Source: Acholeplasmataceae bacterium (GTDB lineage: Bacteria; Bacillota_I; Bacilli_A; ML615J-28; CAG-313). Taken from it: a stretch of DNA of 34,239 bases. The stretch spans positions 1-34,239 of the forward strand of contig DUPC01000060.1 of the NCBI GenBank assembly GCA_012838545.1, written 5' to 3'. This document shows, piece by piece, positions 9,931-19,698 of the stretch; positions within the stretch are counted from its first letter, which is position 1, and each line of letters starts with the position of its first letter. A model generated the notes under the pieces. That model was not told the DNA's origin and did no database searches. It was given only the letters and a program-made list of their open reading frames with translations. The translations under genes and the position numbers were made by a program.

Positions 9931-11037
9931 ATGGATAATCAAAAGCAAGCTTTTGAAGAAGAATTGCAAGCCGAAAACGAAGTATTTAAATGTCCGGGGT
10001 GCGGGGCCAATTTAACCTTTGAACCGGCACAAGAAGAACTGACTTGCCAATACTGCGAATATCACGTGCGCTTAAAAGGAGTTTCATCTCAAGTAGAATA
10101 TGATTTTTTTGGCGCCGAAGATGTCAAAAACTCTTGGAACAATGAAATGAAAATACTCCACTGCCAAAACTGCGGTTCTAACAATGTGGTGGAAAAGAAA
10201 ATCATTTCTTATGAATGCCCGTTTTGTGGCACGGCCCAAGTGACGGATAGCGAAGAACTTCCCGGGCTTCGTCCTCAAAGAGTCTTGCCTTTTTCGATTA
10301 ATAAAGAAACAACTATCAAGTTATATCAAAATTGGATAAAAAAACGCTTTTTTGCCCCCAAGAAATTAAAGAAAAACATTCCGAATGCCAAAACCAACGG
10401 GGTTTATTTGCCGGTTTGGACTTATGATGCGGAGACTTTTACCTCTTACAAAGGTCGTCTGGGAAAACGTTATACCAGAACCGTCGGCACAGGCAAAAAC
10501 CGCAGAGTGGTTACGGAAATAAGGTATTTCTATATTTCGGGAACCAAACACGTTTCGTTTGACGACATCGTCGTCAGCGCCAGCCGTAAAATTACTCAAG
10601 GGAAAATTGTGCAACTTCAGCCTTTCCATACCAATGATTCATATCTTTATGACTCGCGGTATTTATCGGGTTTTTCTGCGGAACATTATGATATTTCTTT
10701 AAAAGAAGGTTTCAATAAAGCAAAAGATATTGCCAAAAAACGAATTGAGCAGATAATTTTGTCGCGTTACAATTACGACGTGGTGAGTTATTTGCACACA
10801 AATACGACCTTTGACCGAGTTCAATACAAGTATGTTTTGATTCCGTTATGGATTTGCTCCTTTGATTACAAAGGTAAAACTTATCGTTATTATGTCAATG
10901 GAGAAACCGGTCGTTTGGTCGGATCGGCACCGGTATCGGCGGGGCGTGTGTTGTTGCTGGTATTCATTATTTTAGCGATTATTGCCTTGGTTATCCTATT
11001 CTTTATGATCTTTGGCAAGACATCTTATTATCAATAA
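9931..11037 (+). CDS. Zinc-ribbon membrane-anchored protein (YdjG-like, TFIIB-type zinc fingers)
   Basis: CPGCGANLTFEPAQEELTCQYCEY and CQNCGSNNVVEKKIISYECPFCG; C-terminal TM LLLVFIILAIIALVILFFMIF; 12 nt downstream of the SPFH gene. Confidence 0.75.
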   Translation: MDNQKQAFEEELQAENEVFKCPGCGANLTFEPAQEELTCQYCEYHVRLKGVSSQVEYDFFGAEDVKNSWNNEMKILHCQNCGSNNVVEKKIISYECPFCGTAQVTDSEELPGLRPQRVLPFSINKETTIKLYQNWIKKRFFAPKKLKKNIPNAKTNGVYLPVWTYDAETFTSYKGRLGKRYTRTVGTGKNRRVVTEIRYFYISGTKHVSFDDIVVSASRKITQGKIVQLQPFHTNDSYLYDSRYLSGFSAEHYDISLKEGFNKAKDIAKKRIEQIILSRYNYDVVSYLHTNTTFDRVQYKYVLIPLWICSFDYKGKTYRYYVNGETGRLVGSAPVSAGRVLLLVFIILAIIALVILFFMIFGKTSYYQ

Positions 11038-11043
11038 TTAATT

Positions 11044-11075
11044 AACCAAGGTAATAAGAACCTTGGTTTCTTTTA
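11044..11075 (+). terminator. Intrinsic terminator after the YdjI/YdjG-like pair
   Basis: AACCAAGGT-aataaga-ACCTTGGTT followed by TCTTTT. Confidence 0.8.
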
Positions 11076-11101
11076 AAAAAAGTCAATTTAGGAGTTAGAC
11101 A

Positions 11102-12046
11102 ATGGAAAAAATGACAATAAAGGAAATGCAAAAAGCCATCATCGAATTAAAAAAAGCCAAACAAGCTGTTGTGTTGGCTCATTATTATCAATTGCCGGAA
11201 ATTCAGGCTGTAGCGGATTACGTTGGCGATTCGCTCGCCTTAAGCACCATCGCCAAAGAAACAAATGCCCATCTGATTGTGTTTTGCGGGGTGCACTTCA
11301 TGGCCGAAACCGCAAAAATTCTCAACCCCGCCAAGAAAGTCTTGTTGGCTCACGGCGATGCGGGGTGCCCGATGGCTGATATGATTGATGAAATCAAGCT
11401 TGCTTCCTATAAAGCGAAAAATCCCGAAACAACAGTGGTGGCTTATATCAATACCAGCGCTGCGGTTAAAGCCTTGGCGGATGTGGTAGTAACCAGTTCC
11501 AATGCTTTAAAAGTGATTGGTTACATGCAAAAACAGGGAAAATCAATTCTTTATGTGCCGGACCGCCATTTAGCCAATTATGCTAATTCGCTTTTACCGG
11601 ATAATTTGCCCAAACTGAACCTTTGGCCGGGTTATTGCCCAATCCATGACGAATACAGCCTTAAGATGGTTGAGCAAGCAAAAGCAAAAAACCCAGATGC
11701 CCTATTATTGGTCCATCCCGAAGCGCCGCTGGAAGTATTGGAAGCAGCGGATTTTGTGGGAAGCACGCAAGGAATTGTGAACTTTGTGGAACGTTCGGAT
11801 AAAAGGCAATTTATCATTGGTACCGAAAATGGCATTATCGAAGTATTAAAGCAAAAACACCCAACCAAAACCTTTGTTCCGTTAAACGAAAAAGCGGTTT
11901 GTCCGGATATGAAAAAGACTACCTTGGATGAACTACATACGACACTTCTTTCCGAACGCAATGAAATAACTTTAGATAACGAAATAATCGCTAAAGCTGG
12001 TTTAGCCTTAAATAAAATGTACGAAATACAAGCCGAGATGAAATAA
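11102..12046 (+). CDS. nadA: Quinolinate synthase A
   Basis: AVVLAHYYQLPEIQAVADYVGDSLALS, FCGVHFMAETAKILNP, WPGYCPIHDEYS, VGSTQGI, VPLNEKAVCPDMKKTTL (three conserved Fe-S cysteines). Confidence 0.96.
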   Translation: MEKMTIKEMQKAIIELKKAKQAVVLAHYYQLPEIQAVADYVGDSLALSTIAKETNAHLIVFCGVHFMAETAKILNPAKKVLLAHGDAGCPMADMIDEIKLASYKAKNPETTVVAYINTSAAVKALADVVVTSSNALKVIGYMQKQGKSILYVPDRHLANYANSLLPDNLPKLNLWPGYCPIHDEYSLKMVEQAKAKNPDALLLVHPEAPLEVLEAADFVGSTQGIVNFVERSDKRQFIIGTENGIIEVLKQKHPTKTFVPLNEKAVCPDMKKTTLDELHTTLLSERNEITLDNEIIAKAGLALNKMYEIQAEMK

Positions 12047-12047
12047 G

Positions 12048-13559
12048 ATGAGAAGTATGAAGCAAATGCAAACTGATGTTTTGATTGTGGGCGGCGGTCT
12101 AAGTGGATTATATACTGCTTTACAAATTGATGAATCACGTAAAATTACCATTTTAGTAAAGGAAAAATTGACCGAAAGCAATTCATTTCTGGCCCAAGGA
12201 GGGATTGCGGGGGTAATGAACATCAACGATGCCTCACTTACCAAACATATCGAAGATACGATTATTGCGGGGGTCGATTTGTACGACAAATCGGCTATCC
12301 AAGCTTTAGTTTATCAAGCGAAAGAAAACATCGAAGAATTGATTAAATTAGGCGTTCCCTTCGACGTTGACAGCACGGGAAATATTTTACTTACCAAAGA
12401 AGCGGGTCATTCCACCCGGAGAATTTTGCATGCCGGAGGAGATGCCACCGGACAAAAGATTATGGAAACTTTGATTGCGTTGGTGAAGAATAAACCCAAT
12501 ATCACCATTTTGGAAAACACGATGTTTTATGCTTTGATACACGAAGACAACACTTGTTACGGTGTTAAAGCACTCGATGAAAAAGGCGAAGCGCTTGCTG
12601 TTTTTGCCAATCATACCATTCTGGCAACCGGAGGAATCGGAGCAGTTTACCAAGATTCCACCAATTCCCATATTGCCACAGGAGACGGGATTGCCGGGGC
12701 CTATCGGGCGGGAGTGGAAATCGTCCATATGGAATTTGTCCAATTTCATCCGACAGTTTTTTACGATGTAAAAAATGAGTTTCGCGGTCAAAAATTCTTA
12801 ATCAGCGAAGCGTTGCGAGGAGAAGGAGCCATCCTTCGCAATATCGAAGGCAATCGCTTCATGGCTAAATACGATGAACGTTTAGAACTTGCTCCGCGCG
12901 ATGTGGTGTCTTTATCGATTTACAAAGAAATGTATGATACTTGGAGCGATTATGTTTATTTGGATGCCCGCCACTTAGGCAAAGAATTTCTTAAAGACCG
13001 CTTCCCTACGATTTATCAAAAGTGTTTAAATTTTGGTTATCACATGGAAAGCGATTTGATTCCGATTGCTCCTCAAGAACATTATGGCATCGGGGGAATC
13101 AAAATTGATCTAAATGGCAAAACAAGCATGGCAAATCTTTATGCAAACGGGGAATGCAGTAACTCTGGCGTCCATGGCGCCAATCGTTTAGCCAGCAATT
13201 CGCTCCTCGAATGTTTGGTTTTTGGCAAACGGATTGCCAATGTAATTAATCAATCAAAGCCCCAAAGACCGCTTTATTGGGACGTAAAAGAAGCTAGAAT
13301 CTATAAACCATATAATTATCATCATATTCGCCAGGATATCCGAAATGCTATGCAGCAGTTTGCCTTTATTGTGCGTAAAAAAGAAGGGTTGGAAATTGCC
13401 TTAAAGATTATTTCCAACCACTATCAAGCATTATTGAAATATCCGGTATTATCGGTTGATTATTATCGGGCTTTAAATATTGCAACGGTTGCAAAGTTAA
13501 TTGTCCAAGCAGCCCTTGCGAGAAAGGAGAGTATCGGTTGTCATTACCGAATAGATTAA
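12048..13559 (+). CDS. nadB: L-aspartate oxidase
   Basis: VLIVGGGLSGLYTAL FAD motif; FLAQGGIAGV; EAGHSTRRILHAGGDATG; EFVQFHPT; GIGGIKIDLNGKTSMANLYANGECSNSGVHGANRLASNSLLECLVFGKR. Confidence 0.95.
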   Translation: MRSMKQMQTDVLIVGGGLSGLYTALQIDESRKITILVKEKLTESNSFLAQGGIAGVMNINDASLTKHIEDTIIAGVDLYDKSAIQALVYQAKENIEELIKLGVPFDVDSTGNILLTKEAGHSTRRILHAGGDATGQKIMETLIALVKNKPNITILENTMFYALIHEDNTCYGVKALDEKGEALAVFANHTILATGGIGAVYQDSTNSHIATGDGIAGAYRAGVEIVHMEFVQFHPTVFYDVKNEFRGQKFLISEALRGEGAILRNIEGNRFMAKYDERLELAPRDVVSLSIYKEMYDTWSDYVYLDARHLGKEFLKDRFPTIYQKCLNFGYHMESDLIPIAPQEHYGIGGIKIDLNGKTSMANLYANGECSNSGVHGANRLASNSLLECLVFGKRIANVINQSKPQRPLYWDVKEARIYKPYNYHHIRQDIRNAMQQFAFIVRKKEGLEIALKIISNHYQALLKYPVLSVDYYRALNIATVAKLIVQAALARKESIGCHYRID

Positions 13560-14396
13560 ATGGATATACGTATTGAACATATTTTCAAAGAAGCGTTAAA
13601 AGAAGACGGCTATGATAACGATGTGACTACCAAAGCGGTGGTCCCGAATAATTTGATTCTTACCGGTCAATTCATCGCCAAAGCGAGCGGAGTCATTTCC
13701 GGGATTGAAGTTGCCCAAGGAGTCTTTCATTTCATCAATCCTAAAATCAAATTTGAGATTTTGCGCAAAAGCGGTTCCTTTGTCAATCGTGGAACCGTCA
13801 TCGCTTATTTGCAAGGTCCGATGAAAGATATTTTACGGGGCGAACGGGTCGCCTTAAATATCCTCCAACGCATGAGCGGTATTGCCACCATGACGAATAA
13901 GTTTGTCCAAGAAGTGCAAGGAACCGGTTGCGTTATTTTGGATACCCGAAAAACTGCTCCGCTTTTACGGGTTTTGGAAAAGCAAGCCGTGGTTGATGGC
14001 GGGGGCCAAAACCATCGGTATAATTTAAGTGACCGTATTTTGATTAAAGATAATCATATTGCGGCGGTGGGAGGAGTTAAGAATGCGGTTGAACTCGCCG
14101 CAAAAAACAACCCGCAAAATTTATTAATCGAAGTCGAAGTGGAAAACGAAGCGGAAATGCTCGAAGCCCTCGATTCTCCGTGCGATATTATTTTATTGGA
14201 CAACATGTCCAATGAAGAATTAGCTCGGATGGTGGAATTAAACGAAGGACGCAAAAAACTCGAAGCCAGCGGGAACATGACCCTAAAGCGAGTGCGAAGT
14301 GTTGCCCTAACCGGCGTCGATTATATTTCTGTGGGAGCGTTAACCCATTCTTACAAAGCACTGGATATTAGTTTAAAATTCAGTAAAATCCGTTAA
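13560..14396 (+). CDS. nadC: Nicotinate-nucleotide pyrophosphorylase (carboxylating)
   Basis: EDGYDNDVTTKAVVP; ERVALNILQRMSGIATMT; DTRKTAPLLRVLEKQAVVDGGGQNHRYNLSDRILIKDNHI; SVGALTHSYKALDISLK. Confidence 0.96.
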   Translation: MDIRIEHIFKEALKEDGYDNDVTTKAVVPNNLILTGQFIAKASGVISGIEVAQGVFHFINPKIKFEILRKSGSFVNRGTVIAYLQGPMKDILRGERVALNILQRMSGIATMTNKFVQEVQGTGCVILDTRKTAPLLRVLEKQAVVDGGGQNHRYNLSDRILIKDNHIAAVGGVKNAVELAAKNNPQNLLIEVEVENEAEMLEALDSPCDIILLDNMSNEELARMVELNEGRKKLEASGNMTLKRVRSVALTGVDYISVGALTHSYKALDISLKFSKIR

Positions 14397-14764
14397 AACA
14401 GGCGTTTAAAGTTTACCCCTAAAATGCCGCCAAAGGTCCCTGCCGAAAGATAAGCTAAATACTTTAAAACCCGGTCAAAAGTAAAAGGATCTTTGGCAAA
14501 GAGCTGAATGATTATTACAAAAATGATTACAACCAAGGCTGACGATAATCCCGCTATCCAGCCTTTTTTTTGTTCGATGTTGCCACTGAAAAAACCCAAA
14601 ACCAAGAAGAGGATTAATCCGATTAAAAAGGAAGTGATGCGAAACTTAATCGGTTCGTTGGTAGCATGTCCGGAATAAACAAGCAGAGTATAAATTAAAA
14701 TGGTCAGGGTCAAAATAATCAAGAATATAAGCAGTTCTTTTGCTTTTTGACGCAATAGTTGCAT
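14393..14764 (-). CDS. TIGR04086-like four-TM membrane protein
   Basis: Four hydrophobic segments, short 123 aa; LSAGTFGGILGVNFKRLF C-terminus typical of this family. Confidence 0.6.
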   Translation of the reverse strand: MQLLRQKAKELLIFLIILTLTILIYTLLVYSGHATNEPIKFRITSFLIGLILFLVLGFFSGNIEQKKGWIAGLSSALVVIIFVIIIQLFAKDPFTFDRVLKYLAYLSAGTFGGILGVNFKRLF

Positions 14765-14821
14765 ATTATCACCTAAGTTATTTTATGAGACAAACTTATT
14801 ATTTAGAAGGGGATTTGAATT

Positions 14822-15472
14822 GTGGAGTTAGACTTTTTAAGTGTCTTGTTGAGAACGTTTTATAGTTATGTTATGTTGATTGTCTTAATGAAGTTTATGG
14901 GCAAACGCGAAGTTGGTCAATTGAGTCTATTTGATGTCATGATTTTGCTCACCATCGTTGATATTATGGTCGTAGGTATTGAAAATTTTGACACGAGCAT
15001 TTGGTATAGTTTCCTGCCGATGATCTTTTTAGCCATTATTGAACGGGTATTGGGTTTTCTTTCCATCAAAATACCGTCGCTTAGGCGATTATTGGACGGC
15101 AAAGAAGCTATCATAATTTTACAAGGGAAACTACAAGTGAAAACGATGCTCAAAGAACGTTATAATATGGATGACCTTTTGCTGCATTTGCGTCAAAAGA
15201 ACATTCGCAGTATCGAAGAAGTCGAATATGCCATTTTGGAAACCAATGGCCGTTTGAGCGTGTTCACCAAAGCAGAAAACCCTGATGGTATTTATCCGCT
15301 ACCGCTAATCATTAGCGGCAAATTGATAAAAGAAAACCTCTCCCCGATTCAAATTGGCGAAGAATGGGTAAAGAAAGAACTTCAGAAACACAATATCGAC
15401 AATATTAAAGATGTCTATTGTGCCTTATACCAACAGGGAAAATTAAAAGTCATCAAGTATGACAAAAATTAA
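14822..15472 (+). CDS. DUF421 family membrane protein (YetF/YrbG-like)
   Basis: LRTFYSYVMLIVLMKFMGKREVGQLSLFDVMILLTIVDIM; IPSLRRLLDGKEAIIILQGKLQVKTMLKERYNMDDLLLHLRQKNIRSIEEVEYAILETNGRLSVF. GTG start with AGAAGGGG upstream. Confidence 0.93.
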   Translation: MELDFLSVLLRTFYSYVMLIVLMKFMGKREVGQLSLFDVMILLTIVDIMVVGIENFDTSIWYSFLPMIFLAIIERVLGFLSIKIPSLRRLLDGKEAIIILQGKLQVKTMLKERYNMDDLLLHLRQKNIRSIEEVEYAILETNGRLSVFTKAENPDGIYPLPLIISGKLIKENLSPIQIGEEWVKKELQKHNIDNIKDVYCALYQQGKLKVIKYDKN

Positions 15473-15548
15473 GGTATTATTGCTGCAAGGCGTTTACATT
15501 TTTGGTAAAATAGTTGATATAGTACATAATAGGAAAGAGTGAAACTAA

Positions 15549-16604
15549 ATGACAGAAACAAAAACCAAATTGGTCAACCCGGCAACTACGGATGCCATCA
15601 GCGTTTATGGTTTGCCTTTCTTTTCCTCGGAAAAGAAGTATTACCGTTTTTCGGAAAAAGATTTGGAAACCGTTGCCAAGGTAAATCCGTTTTTGGAAAC
15701 CCTTGCCAAAAACCCTGCCGGGGGATTGCTGGCGTTTTACAGCGATACAACATCACTTAAACTCCATGCCAAATTATTCGGCATCCTTCACATGGCCCAT
15801 ATGACTCATGTCGGACAAGCGGGTTTCGATCTTTATGTCGGTACCAAACGCGCAAATCTTTCTTTTTTTTCCAGTACCAATTACAACATCAATTTAAGCG
15901 AATATGAAATTACTTTATTTTCGCACCCCGTCAAAAGAAGAAGATTGTTTGTAATCAATTTGCCGCTTTATGCGGGGGTGAATAGCGTTGAACTGGAAAT
16001 CGATGATGAAGCCTCAGTGGAACCCGCTAAAGATTTATTTCCGAAAGGACGTATTGTGGTCTACGGCACTTCGATAACCCAAGGGGGTTGCGCAACTCGT
16101 CCCGGGATGGCTTACCCTGCGATTATCGCTCGCGAACTTGGTTATGAATTTATCAATTACGGTTTTTCGGGTAGCGGTAAAGGGGAAAAAGAGATTACGG
16201 AACTGGTGGCAAGCACGAAAGAAGCCACAATGTTTATTTTGGACTATGAAGGGAATGCGGATGAAAATAGTATTTTGGAAAATACTTTGGCACCTTTTGT
16301 GTCTACCATCAGAGAGAAATACCCTTCGGTTCCGATTTTGATCATCAGTAAAATCCGGATGGCGAAAGAAATGCACTTTATGGATAAACTCAATCATGCT
16401 TTGAAACTTGCCCGTTTTCAAGCCGGTTTTGTGAAAAAACAAAACGAAAACGGTGATAACAATATTTACTTTCTCAATGGCAAGAACTTATTAATTCCAC
16501 TTCAACATGAAGCAACCGTAGATGGCATACATCCTACAGACTTGGGATTCTATTTTATGGCCAAGCGGATAATTAAAAAAATCTTGTCGATTATTGAAAA
16601 TTAA
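15549..16604 (+). CDS. GxDLY-SGNH hydrolase (GDSL-like esterase/lipase family)
   Basis: N-terminal QAGFDLYVG (GxDLY motif) then VVYGTSITQGGCATRPGMAYPAIIARELGYEFINYGFSGSGKGE and DGIHPTDLGFYFMA. Confidence 0.85.
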   Translation: MTETKTKLVNPATTDAISVYGLPFFSSEKKYYRFSEKDLETVAKVNPFLETLAKNPAGGLLAFYSDTTSLKLHAKLFGILHMAHMTHVGQAGFDLYVGTKRANLSFFSSTNYNINLSEYEITLFSHPVKRRRLFVINLPLYAGVNSVELEIDDEASVEPAKDLFPKGRIVVYGTSITQGGCATRPGMAYPAIIARELGYEFINYGFSGSGKGEKEITELVASTKEATMFILDYEGNADENSILENTLAPFVSTIREKYPSVPILIISKIRMAKEMHFMDKLNHALKLARFQAGFVKKQNENGDNNIYFLNGKNLLIPLQHEATVDGIHPTDLGFYFMAKRIIKKILSIIEN

Positions 16605-16633
16605 TGTCTAATGCTACTTCTAGGCACCAAAAA

Positions 16634-16681
16634 ATTAGTATTTTAATTGCATGAATAAAAATTTCCAATTATAATACTAAT
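16634..16681. repeat. 16-bp inverted repeat (15/16 match) over a predicted promoter
   Basis: ATTAGTATTTTAATTG (16634-16649) / CAATTATAATACTAAT (16666-16681); contains TTGCAT (16647-16652), 17 nt spacer, TATAAT (16670-16675). Confidence 0.7.
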
Positions 16682-16694
16682 GAAGGAGGTAAAG

Positions 16695-17486
16695 ATGAGT
16701 ATTAAGGATAATATTCCTTTCTTTTTAGACATTAGAAATGATGAGTTGCCCGCTTATGTAATTGAATTAATCATTACCAGTCATGAGTTAGCTAAACAAC
16801 TTGATATTATCCGATTTAACTATGAAAAAACCATTGGAAAAATTTCTCTTGAATGTTTTCAATTATTTTTGGAATTAAATCGATTAGATAAAATAGTTAC
16901 CGAAAACGAAAAATCTAACAAATTGTTTTCAAAAAAAACCTATCAAAGTGGTTCAAGTGAAGAGTTTAACCGACAATTGATGGAAAAATTACAGGTTATT
17001 AAAACAAATCATCAGGAAGTAATTAATAATTTTGTTTGTCAGTCATTAAACCTAAATGAATTGACGGTCTTACGGGAAAGTTACCGTTACATTATTTCAA
17101 GAGTCAATCCCGATCTTAATCTGACGATTTCTTGGGAATTGTTGGAGTTATGGCATCAAGCGGAAAATTATTTTTATGAGAATAACTTAGATGGTTTAAA
17201 AACCATTGAGAATCAAATCTCAGATATTAAACCAATATATGAAAATATTATTGATGAAAAACAAAAAACAGAATACTATGCCCATTTACGAGAATACGCG
17301 CGAAACCTTGAAGACGAGATTGCGCTTTTTAGCAACCCTAGCTATCATCCTTTTTGGATTGACATGTTGAATGAAGAACAAACAATAAGTGATATTAATA
17401 ATCATATTAAATTATTCCGTACCATGATAACCGAATTAAATAATAAAATTAATTCAATATCCCAATTAAATCCTAGGTTGACCTAG
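16695..17486 (+). CDS. Uncharacterised, predicted helical/coiled-coil protein
   Basis: 263-codon ORF with RBS GGAGG just upstream of ATG 16695 (track start 16680 would include the RBS). No recognisable family. Confidence 0.75.
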   Translation: MSIKDNIPFFLDIRNDELPAYVIELIITSHELAKQLDIIRFNYEKTIGKISLECFQLFLELNRLDKIVTENEKSNKLFSKKTYQSGSSEEFNRQLMEKLQVIKTNHQEVINNFVCQSLNLNELTVLRESYRYIISRVNPDLNLTISWELLELWHQAENYFYENNLDGLKTIENQISDIKPIYENIIDEKQKTEYYAHLREYARNLEDEIALFSNPSYHPFWIDMLNEEQTISDINNHIKLFRTMITELNNKINSISQLNPRLT

Positions 17487-17495
17487 GATTTTTTC
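17468..17495. terminator. Shared terminator hairpin between two convergent genes
   Basis: AAATCCTAGG-ttga-CCTAGGATTT followed by TTTTC; contains both genes' stop codons. Confidence 0.75.
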
Positions 17496-18990
17496 TTATT
17501 AAGCTCTCAATGGAGATAATTTTTAACGAGAAGGCAAAAAAGATAAAAAAGAACGAAGTAAAAAGAACATCAATCAAAAAGGAAAAATGAAAGAAATGAC
17601 CCAAAAAAGTGGTAAAGGCCAGGGTTCCGATGATTAATAGCAAAGAGTTTATAATCAAACGGACATCAAAACGATATTTGGTGATTACCAGTAACTGAAT
17701 GATATTGGTAATACTGCTTAAAACCATTGTAACCAAAATGGCCCAAAAAATACTGTCCAAACCGATAAACGGTATTTTGGCAAAAAGAAGAATAAAAATA
17801 ACCCGCAAAACATTAAAAATGGTGGAAGTGACAAAGAGCATTTTCGCTTTTCCCAGCGCTTGCAGAATAGCGTTTACCGGAGGATGGAGATAATAAAGCA
17901 CAAACAAAAAGACATAGGGTCTTAAATAAGCAGTTCCATTGCTTGTGTTATAGATTAACTTCATGAATTCCAACGGAAATAAATAGAAGACGAGGGAAAG
18001 CAAAACCCCGGGGATAAACGAAAAAGCTAGGCATTTGCGAATCAGATAACGGATGCTTTCGGTTTTCCCTAAAGAAAAGTTTTCCGAAATATGAGGAATA
18101 ACCGCTTGGGCGATGCCAAAAGACAAGAATGAGCCCATGGTCATTAAGGGAATTGCATAGGCATTGATAATTGTATACCGGGTTTCGATGGCTATATTGT
18201 TATACCCGAGCGCAAGCAGCGTTCCCGTATAACAAATCGGCTCTAAAAAAAAGGAAAAACTGCCAATTAAGCGCGACAAAGTATTAGGAATCGTGATGGA
18301 TAGTACTGCCTTAGTTTCACCGGATGTTTTCTCAAAATGAATAAGAGGTTGCTTTTTTAACCGAAAAAGCAAAAAGATTATGGAAATCATTTCGCCAAAC
18401 GATAAAGCAAGAAGTGTAAAAGTGGTGGCCAAGACCATGCCATAGGGCAAAAAGAGGATAATAAAGCCGATCCCAAAGGCGATGCGAGCCAGTTGTTCCA
18501 ACAAAGTAGCCACCGAGGGAATGCTCATCTTTTTTAATCCGGTAAAATACCCTTTCAAAGTTTCGCTGATTCCCACTAGCGGAATCAAAAGCGCAGTTGT
18601 TAAAAGCGGAAAAAACAGCTTAGCATTGTTTAACCATTTTGTTGCCAAAGGTCTCAAAATGGCAAGCAAAATCATAATCGCTATTATAGAAACGAAAAAG
18701 GAAATTTTTAGGCTTTTCTTTAAAATTTGTTTGGGCGAATATTGCCTGGTGATAAGACTTGAAGAAATTAGTTTGCTTGTAGAAATATTTAAAGAAAAGG
18801 CAGCTAAATTGAGGAAAAAAGCGATTGTCGGGAAAGCCAAAATGTATAAACTCATGCCTTCGGTACCAAGGAGTCGGGTAATCAGAATACGGTTTAGCAG
18901 CCCTAGGATTTTGATGATAAAGCCGGTTAAAACAATGATTAAAGTGTTTATAAAAAAGGTTTTGGTTAGTTTATTTGCGCTTTTTGCCAT
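17473..18990 (-). CDS. SpoVB-like polysaccharide/lipid flippase (MATE/MVF superfamily)
   Basis: KTFFINTLIIVLTGFIIKILGLLNRILITRLLGTEGMSLYILAFPTIAFFLNLAAFSLNISTSKLIS; about 14 TM segments. Start at 18990 supported by GGGGGGAAA RBS (track start 19023). Confidence 0.85.
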   Translation of the reverse strand: MAKSANKLTKTFFINTLIIVLTGFIIKILGLLNRILITRLLGTEGMSLYILAFPTIAFFLNLAAFSLNISTSKLISSSLITRQYSPKQILKKSLKISFFVSIIAIMILLAILRPLATKWLNNAKLFFPLLTTALLIPLVGISETLKGYFTGLKKMSIPSVATLLEQLARIAFGIGFIILFLPYGMVLATTFTLLALSFGEMISIIFLLFRLKKQPLIHFEKTSGETKAVLSITIPNTLSRLIGSFSFFLEPICYTGTLLALGYNNIAIETRYTIINAYAIPLMTMGSFLSFGIAQAVIPHISENFSLGKTESIRYLIRKCLAFSFIPGVLLSLVFYLFPLEFMKLIYNTSNGTAYLRPYVFLFVLYYLHPPVNAILQALGKAKMLFVTSTIFNVLRVIFILLFAKIPFIGLDSIFWAILVTMVLSSITNIIQLLVITKYRFDVRLIINSLLLIIGTLAFTTFLGHFFHFSFLIDVLFTSFFFIFFAFSLKIISIESLIRKNPRST

Positions 18991-19146
18991 GCAATTTCCC
19001 CCCACTCTTAAAAGTTTATGCATTATGGGGTCAAATTATCAGTTCCCCATTACAGGAATTTGTCAACATTTCTTTACCATTCCTCTTTATAAAAAGCGCA
19101 AAAAATGATATAATGATGTATAATAAAACAAGAGTAAGGAGTTTTC

Positions 19147-19662
19147 ATGATGGATTTCAAACAATATATTGCCAATGTACCAGATTTTCCCATTAAGGAT
19201 GTGTTGTTTCGCGATATTACGCCTTTAATGGCTAATGGCGAAGCTTTTTCGGCAGCCTGTCAAGAAATAATCGCTTTTGCCAAAGCGAAAGGTGCCGACA
19301 TTGTGGCTGGGCCGGAATCTCGAGGTTTCATTTTCGGATGTCCGGTTGCGGCGGAATTAAAAATCGGTTTCATTCCGATTCGCAAACCGGGAAAATTACC
19401 GCGAGAAACAATTTCGCAAACATATCAATTGGAATACGGAACCAACACTTTATGCATGCATAAGGATGCCATAAAACCGGGCATGAAGGTGCTTATCATC
19501 GACGATTTGCTTGCCACTGGAGGAACCATCAAAGCCTCCATTGATTTGGTGGAAAAAAGTGGCGGTATTGTCGTTGGTTTAGCCTTTTTAATCGAATTAA
19601 CCGAACTAAAAGGACGCGAATTGTTGGAAGGATATGATATTTTCACTTTAATTAAATACTAA
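19147..19662 (+). CDS. apt: Adenine phosphoribosyltransferase
   Basis: [76 protein letters not shown]. Confidence 0.97.
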   Translation: MMDFKQYIANVPDFPIKDVLFRDITPLMANGEAFSAACQEIIAFAKAKGADIVAGPESRGFIFGCPVAAELKIGFIPIRKPGKLPRETISQTYQLEYGTNTLCMHKDAIKPGMKVLIIDDLLATGGTIKASIDLVEKSGGIVVGLAFLIELTELKGRELLEGYDIFTLIKY

Positions 19663-19698
19663 ACAAATATTTAATTATAAACAAAGGAGGTGAGGGTA

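Noticed and set aside
9559-9969. Minus-strand ORFs opposite the SPFH/zinc-ribbon genes
   Set aside because: Antisense shadow ORFs of confidently coding plus-strand genes.
18482-19108. 208-aa plus-strand ORF overlapping the SpoVB-like gene
   Set aside because: Antisense to the SpoVB-like CDS, which has coherent TM content and an RBS; low-complexity K/I/F composition typical of a shadow ORF.
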